A stretch of 64,000 nt of DNA from Linyphia triangularis (lineage: Eukaryota; Arthropoda; Arachnida; Araneae; Linyphiidae), in contig OZ021725.1 in the NCBI GenBank assembly GCA_963978545.1, forward strand, positions 12,167,197 through 12,231,196, read 5' to 3'. Below the pieces are notes generated by a model, which saw nothing but the letters and a program-made list of their open reading frames with translations, did no database searches and was not told the origin of the DNA. This document shows, one piece after another, positions 37,101-49,100 of this stretch; the first letter of the stretch is position 1, and every line of letters starts with the position of its first letter. A program made the translations under genes and the position numbers.

Positions 37101-40100
37101 AATCTAATCTTTAAAATTCAATTAAAAAAATATTTACAATTTATTAAAAATATATATTTATCACTTAGTATTTAGGGTCAAAACATTCAACAATGTATAC
37201 AGATTATATAGCAAAAAACAAATTTCAAAAGATATTATATAAACTGGAGTTATTACTGTTTGATGAAATGCAAAATAGAAAAAACTACAATCTGAGAATA
37301 ACTTTTAAAAAAGTATTTATATAAAAAACTATTATACTAATTATTATACATTTCTTTTTTAGTATGGTCCTCCATCATAGAGTTTCATTCTTTTGTGTTG
37401 TTTTTATTTTGCTTTTGTTTTTTTACTGCCTTACAAATCTTCCCCGATTTTTGCGTGTTTTGCGATTAGAAGCCTATACGTATACCTTAAGTGGTCAGCA
37501 TAACTCTTCAATGGATTGACCTACGATATTCAAATTTGGTGTGCGGGTTGGTTGTGGTCATGGGACCGGCCAATAAGGCGCATGAGATTGAAATCATGAA
37601 AAAAATCATGTTTTTCAGCAATTGCTAAATAAAACGCTAACGATTTTGATTAAAATCCGTGTTATTCCCTCTTAAGGTGTTCTAATTGTCCCCACCTTCG
37701 AAATTCCAGTACAAATGCGGCAAAAGCGTAAAAGTTGGAAAAACTAGTGCCTTTAACACAGAGCTCTCTGTTCTTGGGCATTATCCATCAACGAATAGGT
37801 TTTTTTTTTTCCTGTTTCACACTCAAAAAAGAACAATGCAAGGTCTATCGAATAACACCCCATTTTCGTAAATTAGGCTTCCGATGCCTTTTTTGCCCAT
37901 GTAAAAATTATTGCCAAAAATATCGCCAAACTCGCCATTTCTATTTAAATGAGTGAAAATATGAAAACATTAACTACCATCACACATTTTCATGGGTACC
38001 TTTCCCATGTGAATCTCCACGGGAACGAAATGGCCGATATTCTTGCTAAGGAGGGTTGCAGGATTTCAACATCTCCCTCTTCCATACTTACTTTTTTGGA
38101 ATTGTACCCTCTGGAAAAATCAAAGATCTCGGAGGAGTGGAAAACACCCCCAACCCATAATTGGTACAACGGCTCAAAACCGGGTTTGTCCCTTGACCTC
38201 CCGTGTGACAGACGTACCCGGACTGTTCTATCAAGGCTTGCTAGCGGTCACATCAAGTGCCTCACTTTCAACGAGGGCAGGAAAATCTTCGCCACCTGCA
38301 CCAAGTGCCAAAATCATCAGGCCTCTCCTGAGCACCTCTTGGATTGCATGGGACTCTCTAAGGAGGATCTCTTTGGCAATCCTCTCCTAGTCTTCGACTT
38401 CCTTTTAGTCAACGAACTCGTGGATCTTGTCCGACTCCGTCAGACAGTGAGGATTAGCAACAACACATTTTAATCCAATGACCAATACTATTGTTCACGA
38501 GAGCAAGTCTACCTATAACCACCAAAGAATTCATTTCTACCTCTTTTCGGTAGCTACCCGGTAGATGGCAGCACTACTTACTGTATGTGGAACTTTTTAA
38601 TTTAGAGGCAATACCAAGTAGAAGACTTGGCTTTGCCACTCCCCTAGAGGTATTGATTTGTATAGGAACTTTGAGGACTTTGCGACCAAGACTGATTTAA
38701 CGTGCTCCAGTCACCATTAGCGAATACGGAGGTCATTATACTAAACTCCAACTTAACTTGACATCACTAAACGATAGATCATCAAAGTGCTCATGGGCAA
38801 TTAATCCATTTTAGCGGAATGAACACATAATTCTCGCCAAACCTTATAGCCTTTTGATCTCTACAGGGTTGTAGTTTGGCGAACATTATGCTTTCACGCC
38901 GCCAAAATGGATTAAATACCTATGAGCACTGTGACGATATACCGTCTAAGTGATGTCAAGTTAAGTTGAAGTTTAGTATAGTCGGTCCCAGGCCCGAACT
39001 CGCAACCAGAAGGTTGCGAGACCGATACTCTGCCGATTGGGCTACGAGGCCCTGTGTACCATTAACACTCTACTAAAGCTGAACATTAATTACGTTTGTT
39101 ATTTCACCTTCTCATTAAAACGTATGAAAAAAGCTAATCATTCATAAACTAATGAAAACCGTCTCAAAAGGAAAAAAGTTAACAGATTACGAATACACTG
39201 GTCTGCCGTGGCAAAAATGGCCCGAAACTGGTCAAAAATAGGCTTTGAATGAATTGAACTCAATCCGATTGCTAATTATTTGGCAAGTTATAGCATATTT
39301 GGCATTCTTTTTTATTTGGTAACCCTTCGTTCTTTAATTTTTGATCAAAAAGGATGCAGACGATTCAGGTACCTGGCGACGGCTTTCTTTCGTATTAAAA
39401 AAAATGAGCCAAGTTGGCAATAAATATTACGTCACTAATGACGTAACTGATATCGCCGATTTGGCTTACTTTTAAAACATGCTAGTTTTTCCGACCAGAA
39501 ATCGTCTGCGCCCACTTTCATTGAAAATCAAAGTGCGATGGGTTACCAGACGAAAAAATGGGGTAAATTTTTGGCAAGTGATGACATATTTGGCTATCGG
39601 ATTTAGATAACTCCTTCAAAGTAGATTTTTATCAGTTTCGGCCATTTTTGTCAAGGCAGACCAGTGGATTCATAATCTACCAACTTTTCTCCACATTCAA
39701 TAAAAAAAAATTTAAGAATGATGTTCAATGGGGTATCATCTAACAATGCAGTCGCCTCTCAGTCTACTAGTGTTTACTTTTGGGGAGACTAAACGAAATA
39801 GTTCATTTTAATCAATCAGAATACCAATAATAACGAACTGTTTTTTTTACCTGTATGCCAGGTGATGGATTACTATGCTTTTGCGAGTTGAATCCATTGA
39901 CGTTATTGTTGAATCCGCATCCAAGATGACTGAACACTATGGTCTTTACATGCAGATTTCTGCGTAGGAAACAGCAACGTAAGTACAAGAATCACTACTC
40001 ATTATATAAAAGTCGCATTATCATTCGAACGCAGAGGTCACAGATGCGGAAACGGACCATAATGAGTCAATGCTTTTAGTACTACCATCATACACTTAAC

Positions 40101-43100
40101 GCATTAGCTGCCGATCACGTATCAGAGTGGAATGTCTTCTTACTCGTAGTCCGAGAGGCGACTGCAATTTTTGGACCCCATCGAACATCATTCTGAATTT
40201 TTTTTTTATAGAAATCTGAGAAAAGTGAGTAGATTAGGAATCCACTGGTCTGCCGTGGCAAAAATGGCCGAAACTGATCAATAATCGATTTGGAATGAGT
40301 TGAACTAAAATCCGATTGCCAAATATGTCATAACTTGCCAAAAATAGAACAAACTTATTCGTCTGGCAACCCACTTCATTTTGATTTTCAATGTGAAAAA
40401 GCGCAGACTATTTCTGATTTTTGGCTCGGAAAACTTATATCTAAAAGTAAGCCAAATTGGCGACATCAGTTACGTCATAAGTGACGTAATATTTTTTGCC
40501 AACTTGGCTCCCTTTTAATAGATGCAAGTAGACCGTCGCCAGATATCTGAATCGTCTGCAACCTTTTTATTTGAAAATTAAAGAGTGAAGGTTACCAAAT
40601 AAAAAAAAATGCTCAATATTTGGCAAGTTATGGCGCATTTGGCAATTGGATTTAGTTCAACTTATTTAAAGTCAATTTTTGACCAGTTTCGTCCATTTTT
40701 GCCCCGGTAGACCAGTGGATTCGTAATCTACTCACTTTTCTCTAACTTCTATAAAAAAATTCAGAATGTTCGATGGGGTCCAAAAACTGCAGTCGCCTCT
40801 CAGTCTATCACCAGTAGTCTATCCTGATCATCCATGCTGGAATTAACTGAAGTAACAAAATAATGAGACATGCGACATTAATATCATATTCATTTTGTCT
40901 TCCACCATAAGGTTATCTGAAAGCTCGTGTTTTTAAAACACAGTTTCAGGTAATTTCAGCAAAGAACGGCAACTCCGATCGGGTGCAGTCTGATCTGGAG
41001 AGGCTACTGGTGAACAACTCGACATTCCGTGCCGATACATGATCGGCAGCGAATGGGATGTCGATGACACAAAGATGCATCGAAAAATTTTAAGTATTAA
41101 AAGCGTGATCGTCAAAATCATTATCTAATAACAATTTGTTCTCAATAAACAATTCCTGCACTTTTTTTTATTCAATTCTATACGTTTCGAAAAGGCCATA
41201 AACACAAAAATGTCTGCTCAATGCGCTTTCTTTTTCTTTAATTTGCGATAAAAATTACCTTGCTAGACGTTGGCGAGAAAACGATTCATTCCGTTGGCAT
41301 TGAATGTGACGTCAAGACTTCGCAAACATCTTGGCTTGAATGCGGCAGCGGAAACCAGATTCGCAAGTTTCTCGCAAATCAAGCCAACTGTTTGGCAGAA
41401 ACCTCACTATAAACATAGAAACTGTAGAAACCCTTGACGTCACGTATTTGCTGAGTGTTTTGATAGGACTGGTTTTGAGGCAATTTCTTTTCTTAATATT
41501 TAAATAACTAATTTTTTTTTATAAAGACTTTTTGTTTAAATATTTGGAATCGGGAAGACATTCTTCATAAATATAAACTTATTTCACTCGTTTTTAAAAA
41601 AACGCGGGAATTTTCCATTGTCATTTGACGACTCATTGAATCCGAGAAGTAATTAATGGTCAGGATTCATCAAAATGGAATTTTAAAGTGATTTGATTGG
41701 TTTTCATACGATTTGAAAAAGAATACAATAAAAACCTATGAAGAGAATTATGCTATGAATTAAATTAAAGGGGAAGTCCTAGTAAGGATCATTCCCTATA
41801 CTTGTTATGTTACAATCTTCTTAGCCCAGTGCATTTAGAAACTACTTTCTATGAACCCTCCTTGACATTTGGCGAGTAGGTACGAATAAGATCACTTAAT
41901 GGTTGGTTGTATTCAGATTATCTGGCGCCGTCAGCAACACGAGGGCTATAACGCGCCGAAACATTCGTCATTAGACAAGCCAACATACATTTACAAACAC
42001 CCATGCCAACACGGGACTCGGAACCCGCAACCTCGCGGTCTAGAAGCTAGCACGCTAACCACTATACCGTTTGGTCAGCACCAATTCTAGTGAATTGAAA
42101 AATTGCTCCCCCATTTGATCTGGACAATATCGGTCTATTGTTCACAAAAAGGTTACAATACAGCAAATGTCTTTCTCGTGGAACCCCACTTGGAAAATGG
42201 GCCTAATCACGTATTTACACTAGACACGTGTCACTCTAGACAATGTGAAGGGAGCCATTTTTTTGTAATGGACAATATCTCAAGCAATGGTTGGTTGTTT
42301 TCCGATTATCTGGCACCCTCAGCAACACGAGGGCTATAATGCGCCGAAACATTCGTCATTAGACAAGCCAACATACATTTACAAACACCCATGCCTTACA
42401 CGGGACTCGAACCCGCAACCTCGCGGTCTAGAAGCTAGCACGCTAACCACTATACCGTTTGGTCGGCAAGATTACTTAATGAAATGATATGGATTGTTTT
42501 CATTTAATGTCTATTATAAATGAAAATTAAAATAACAAAAGACAAAATTAGGGGGAGCCACTGCATATGCATTGACATTAGGATTTCAAATACAAAATAT
42601 ATTCAGGGCTTCTGCCAAAATAAAATGTCACAAATTCGTGACTTTTCCAAGACTGAAGCAAATTAAATTCCATGACTCAAGAAATAAAAAAAACTATGAA
42701 TTTTATTAACACGAACTTAGTGAGTAAATTAATGTACCATAAAATGATTTTTATAAAGTTTTTATTTTAAATTAAGTAAAAAAATCCTTGTTTCAGTAAC
42801 TTCCAAATCAGAAGAAAAAGGGGAAAATAATGTTCCATTCTTTGATATTTCAGTGTAAAAAAAATCAATTAATCTGCAATAAAAAAATATTTGAAGAATT
42901 ATAAGTCAATAATAATACATTATATTGTTGCACAAATTGTCTGTATATAGTGTAAATAGTGACGTATTATTTTAAAATTCTATTGTAATTTATTTTTATC
43001 TTATTTTATTTATTAACAGCGATTATACAAGTTAGAAAAAGGTGGCAACACCTAAAGCAATCGAGAAGTTTCGAGATATTTCTTTTCCGATGAATTGGCA

Positions 43101-46100
43101 GGAAATTTCGCGAATGTCTCACGCGCTTGTATATAAAAGACTGGAGAACGGGAAAGTTTTCAGATTGACTTCGGACTTCGTTGAAAGCTGATCGCTTTGT
43201 TTACCTATTGGAGTGAGCTTGTATAATCGCTGAATTCGGAGTTATTTTTGTTGAAGCTTGTGTTGAAGCTTGAGAGTAATTAAACTGTTGCCTGTGAATA
43301 AATTTTGCGAGTTTTCTGAAGAGAGAATAAATACTTTTAAACCGTGAAAACTGTGCCATCATTGCCTCAGTGGAAAAATTCATAACAATATCATCAAAAA
43401 TCAAATGTTTTGATATGAACAATGCAAAACAGAAGATGGGTGGGGGGGGGGGGGAATGTAAACACAAGCTTATGAAAACTGTTCATTTCAGTTCATATTA
43501 TGAATATTTTTTTTTTTTACCTACGAGACCTTACTCGTGTGATGTCACAAATTCGGAGATCAAAAATGTTTTCATTGACCACGGTTGTGCGGGAAAACCC
43601 TGTATATTAGACGCTATTTTCGAGTTTTTAATTTATGACATTTCATTAATTATTTTTGTAACTTCTCACCAAATATCAAGGTTTCAATCAAAGTAGTTTC
43701 GAAATTCACTGGGATAGAAGATTGTAACATAGCGAGTATAGGACTAGGGACTTCCTCTTAAATAATAAACAGTAAAACAATTTATTTTTTTTTATTTCCG
43801 AAAGTAACCACATTCAAATTACCGCCCATCGGTACCAGATAAAACAAACATTTCGAATGAACTGAAAGTAAAGGCCAACTTACTTATCTGCGCATAACTT
43901 GACGGCTCCATCCACAAGCCCTTTCAAGTTGACAAGTTTTTTGGCTCGCATTAATCCATCTGAAAAGAATTAGAAATTAGACTTCTCAAAACTACTAACT
44001 CATGATGGTTTAAAATGAACTGGAGGCCAACATACCAGCCGTGACTAGAATTCGACTCTGACAGTCCAGCATTCTTTCAGCTAGGGAATCCGAAGAAAAT
44101 CCGGCAAACTGAAAAGCAAATGGTTTTAGGAATTTTTATACAGCCCATACAATACGTTCATGAAAAAATAATCATAATATTAAGCAAACATGCGCTTGTT
44201 AGCTTTAATGCGATGTTAAAGCATTTAAAGGTTCGTGTATTATTAAAAAAAAATCATTAAAATTTCAGTGTAATATAAGAAAACAAGGTCACACTGTGTA
44301 ATCTAAATAATTAGTCCTGATGTAACCAGTTCTTCAGTATGCGAGCTGCTGACGACAGTCATTCCGTCCTAAATACAGCTCTAATGACCTTTTGAGCGAC
44401 TAACAAGAGCCAATGTTAATGTCAAATCAAAAGTTCCTAATCTTCGTAAAGCTTGGCCTTGTTATTTTACTAGCAGACTGACACCTTAAATCAAAACTGG
44501 CGTTGGTAAGGTATTGGTTACACTTAATAACTCCAGTTAAATATTCATTTTGTTTCAGGATTACGCTTGATTCGAACTTCTGAGGTGAAGTTTGTGGAGG
44601 CTGTGAAAGTATAGAATAGGTGAAATTGGCATGTATTGAAGTACGTCCATAGCCATCCGATACATAGAGTTATGTAGAGACCATCGATATAAATAAACAA
44701 CTGGATAGACTGCTTTACGCTGGGAAAATGAAGCCGTTGCCAGATGCCGTTGGTGGGATAAAAAATACGGATTGCCGAGGATTGAAAATACAATTTTTGG
44801 TTGTACACAGCAGAAATGTCAATAGTAGAAATTAATTAGTAATAATGTGCAAAAAAATATATACTCTAGCATTTTACAAGGTGTTTCGCATTCCCATCCA
44901 ACTATAAAAGTGAACTGTGATTGGTTAATCTTCCCACCAGCTTCGCAATCCCCGGCGCGTTTTTCTCTTGGCATTGACAATGGAGCAGTCTATCCAGTTT
45001 ATATTGATGGTAGAGACAGGTCTTGCAAAGGGTTTCTATAAGCCATCGAGTATATAAATTAGGTTACATTCAATGCCCGTCTACTTAATGAAACGAATGA
45101 TGAGACTCCTAGACTTATGGGGGCGCAGCATGTCCGAAACCGGACCTTGTGCCATTAAAACTAACATCAAACTCGAACCCTAGATTTATGGTTTTGACTT
45201 ATAATTTCTCCTCTATGCTACACTGGCATCAGATGGCGGCTGACTTTATAGAGTCAGAAGTACAACAATGTCGTGATAAGCACAGAAGCCGTAACTGAAA
45301 CAGATCAAAAAGTGAAATGGAGGTTGAAAAGTTTAACAATTTTAGGTTGTTGATGCTAACTTAACTTGTTGTGTATATATATTTGCCGATTATCGATACG
45401 ACCATTAAACTTCACCATGATGTAGAACGATTTAGAGAACCACCTGGGAACAATAACTCAGTTTGATAAAAAAAAAATGCAGGTACCACCTCTGAGCTTA
45501 TTACGGCAGAATAGACCAGTGGTCTGATCAGCCTTTAAGTACTCATAGTACCTAATTCAAGGTCTAAATAAAAAGTTTGAAGTGCATATTAGTCCTCAAT
45601 AATCCTCTCGGCGCGTTTATGACATCTTCCTAATAGACTGAGAGGCGACTGCAATTTTTGGACCCCATCGAACATCATTCTGATTTTTTTATAGAAATTA
45701 GAGAAAAGTGAGTAGATTACGAATCCACTGGTCTGCCGTGGCAAAAATGGCCGAAACTGGTCAAAAATCGACTTTTAATAAGTTGAACTAAATGCAATTG
45801 CCAAATGAGCCATAACTTGCCAAATAATGAGCATTTTTTTTATTTGATAACCCTCATTCTTTAATTATCAATTAAGAAGGTTGCAGACGATTCAGATATC
45901 TGGCGGCTGTCTACTTGCATCTATTAAAAGAGCCAAATTGGCAATAAACATTACGTCATGGATGACGAAACTGATGTCGCCAATTTGGCTTACTTTTAAA
46001 AGATATACATTTTCTAAATCGTTTGCGCTTTTTCTCATTGAAAATCAAAATGCAGGGTTGCCAGAGGAAAAAGTTTGTTCTCTTTTTGGCAAGTTATGAC

Positions 46101-49100
46101 ATATTCGGCAATCGGATTTTAGTTCAACTCACTCCAAGTCGATTTTTGATCAGTTTCGGCCATTTGTGCCACGGCAGACCAGTGGATTCCTAATCTACTC
46201 ACTTTTCTCCAATCTCTATAAAAAATTCAGAATGATGTTCGATGAGGTCCAAAAATTGCAGTCGCCTCTCGGACTATAAGTATACGAAACTCATCACATC
46301 GAGATTACTTGTTGGTCAATCTCCTTCCAATGCATTAAAATTGAGCTATCAAGAATCATCCAAGGGTAAAAGGACAACTCAAATATTCTTCGAGTGAATT
46401 TATATGCACAGACTGTGTAGAGTCCAGAGTTGACCACTACGCGGTCCACGACATTTTTTTACGGCCCCACCAACAGCACAGAAGATTAAAAAAAAATAAT
46501 CAAATTTCACGATATGGGCTTTTTTTTTACATAATTGTAATTTGTCCGAAATAATATGGGTTAACTGTGTAGAACAGAGCTCTCCACTACATGCCTGAAG
46601 AAACTATAAGAAGAAGCTTTCAGCAAAGTGGTTTACATCATGAATAATACAGAAATAACTTAATAAACTGTCCAAATGAGATTCAGTTAAGATTGGTTGC
46701 AACGAATACTGCGACAGACATCGACTGTCATAAAATAAACCTTACGATTTCAACAGCCATCGTCTCACAAACGATATCGACTAAAACAGAATAATCTGGA
46801 AGAACGGTTTAAATACTTCTATTGAAAGTTAGATTAAGTCACATGGGAACGAAAGATTCACTTCTTTTTTTTTAGACTTTAATTTACTATCAATGAAAAT
46901 TATTATTTTTCAATTATTTAAAAAATAAAAAAAAAAAAAATCAAATATCAATTGTAATTTTAATAAGATAAAAAAAAAAAATCAACATTTTTTCAGTTTT
47001 CAGAAATGCTTTATCTATATATTTAATAGGCAATACGTTTCTTGGGGTTAGTCCGTCCGCCTAAACTGCTCAACCAATTTCAATGGTCAAGGTGTCATTT
47101 TAAAGGAAATAAGCTGTAGATTTGCCAAAACGTGCCAAAATAATTTATTAACACTTTATTAATTAGTTAAATTTCAATATTTTTCATCATTAAGCTACTA
47201 CAAAGCCTCAATGATTTTGAATATATGATTGGCAACATCCTTACGTATGTAAACAACAAACCCGTTACTAATTTTAAAGCTCTTTTTAAACTCTTCGTTT
47301 CAAAGTTGATTTTTTCTGTTTTTCTGAAGCATTTTTGTATTAGAGTAATTATTATTTTGAAGTATTTCTATCCAGAAAATGCCTCGCGTTGGACCTAATG
47401 AAGTTTTAAGTCAGAATGTTGGTGGATAGTATAGTATTTAACTTTCTATTATGAAACTTGCAATTTGGGTGTTCTCTATTAAGCCTTACATTAAATTTAC
47501 AAAAATTTGGTTACATTTTTTATGGCTGGCAAACCTATTCGAGCGCAGCAAGATGTTTTAACCACAAATTCGAGCAGCAAAGCCGCTCAATCCGAGCGCA
47601 GCGAGGCGTTTGGGGGTTGGCGAGCGTTAGCGAGCAGGGGGCGAAGCTCCCTAGTAATGTTAAAATGATAATTAAAGATATATATTGGTGTATCCAGCCC
47701 ATGAAAAACTCCAACTTAAATCATACGGCCCGCCTCTAGAAGTTAGTGGCGAACGCTGGTAGAGACCATCGATATAGATAAACTGGATAGACTACTTAAC
47801 GCTGAGAAAATGAAACCGTTGACAGATCGTTGGGGACAAAAAAATACGCATTGCCGAAGATTGAAAAATAAAAATCCTGAATTGTACACAGCGGAACTAT
47901 CAATAGTTGACGTTAATTAGCAATAATGTGCCTAAAAATATTTACTCTAGCTCTTTACAAGGTTTCCCACATTTCCACCTAACTATAAAAGTGAACAGTG
48001 ATTGGACAATCATCCACCCATCGACGAGTTTTTTCTCCCCCTTGATTTGCCATCAGAGCAGTCTATCCAGTTTATCTACAAGGCGAGACCGAAAAGTAAG
48101 GTGACTGATATCATAATAATCACTGTATTATATATTTGCAGATAAATACATCACTGTCCTTCAAAGTAGTTCCCTGCCGACCAAACGGTATAGTGGTTAG
48201 CGTGCTAGCTTCTAGACCGCGGGTTTGAGTCCCGTGTTAGGCATGGGTGTTTGTAAATGTTGGCTTGTCTAATGACGAATGTTTCGGCGCATTATAGCCC
48301 TCGTGTTGCTGACGGCGCCAGATAATCTGAAAACAACCAACCAAAGTAGTTCCCGCCGTCTACAATACACTTTTGACCAACGTTCATACAAGTTCTTGAA
48401 ACTTCTGAAAAAGTCCTCCTTTGAGATTCTCTTAAGTTCCTTGCTAACAGCCGCTTGAATGTCTGAGATGCTTGAAAATCGGTTTCCCTTCAGTACCAAT
48501 TTCAGTCGTGAAAAGAGGAAAAAATATATTACACTCCTTATTCCCCCTAGCGCCAGCAGATTTTTTTCCTCTTTCCACGACTGAAATTGGCACTGAAGGG
48601 AAACTGATTTTCAAACATCTCATACATTCAAGTGGCTGTTACCAAGGAACGCAAGACAGTCTCAAAGGAGGACTTTTTCAGAAGTTTCAAGAACTTGTAT
48701 GAACGTTGTCAGAAGTGTATCGTAGACGGCGGGAACTACTTTGAAGCACAGTGATGTAGTTATCTGCAAATACACAATACAGCGATTATTATGACATCAG
48801 TCACCTTACTTTTCGGTCTCGCCTTGTATATCGATGGTATGGACATGTAGCTAGGAGAACGACACTGGTCATTTTTAATTTAATTTTAAACTGATAAGAT
48901 TACGTTACCGTAGGTGGATATGCGATTGTCACTAATGAAATTCATAAACTCTGCAGTTGAAAATGAAGTACTCACGACTGCGGTGTGTGGTGCTCCTATC
49001 CTGGTGCAGGCCAACATCGCGGCAACTCCCTCGATTACCATAGGCATGTAGATGGTCACCCGGTCACCTTTCTTAACACCTGAATTGATGGAAGACACCA

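Larger units (their letters stand above)
48079..48826. mobile_element. Palindromic mariner derivative, TA target, with nested SINE
   Basis: TA|CAAGGCGAGACCGAAAAGTAAGGTGACTG .. its reverse complement |TA. Both arms carry the 3' end of a mariner transposase gene pointing inward to outward, so the element is a head-to-head pair of mariner ends. The left arm is split by a SINE (48175-48342). Confidence 0.85.
47766..48836. mobile_element. MITE (CCATCGATATA family) interrupted by a mariner palindrome
   Basis: Left end CCATCGATATAGATAAACTGG; right part GCAGTCTATCCAGTTTATC then TATCGATGG at 48828-48836. A 748 bp element at 48079-48826 sits inside its right end. Confidence 0.72.

Noticed and set aside
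42103..42339. Spacer ORF ending [12 protein letters not shown], faintly like an FHA-domain SSNG motif
   Set aside because: Only four residues agree, and the frame runs into a SINE in antisense. Not enough to call a domain.
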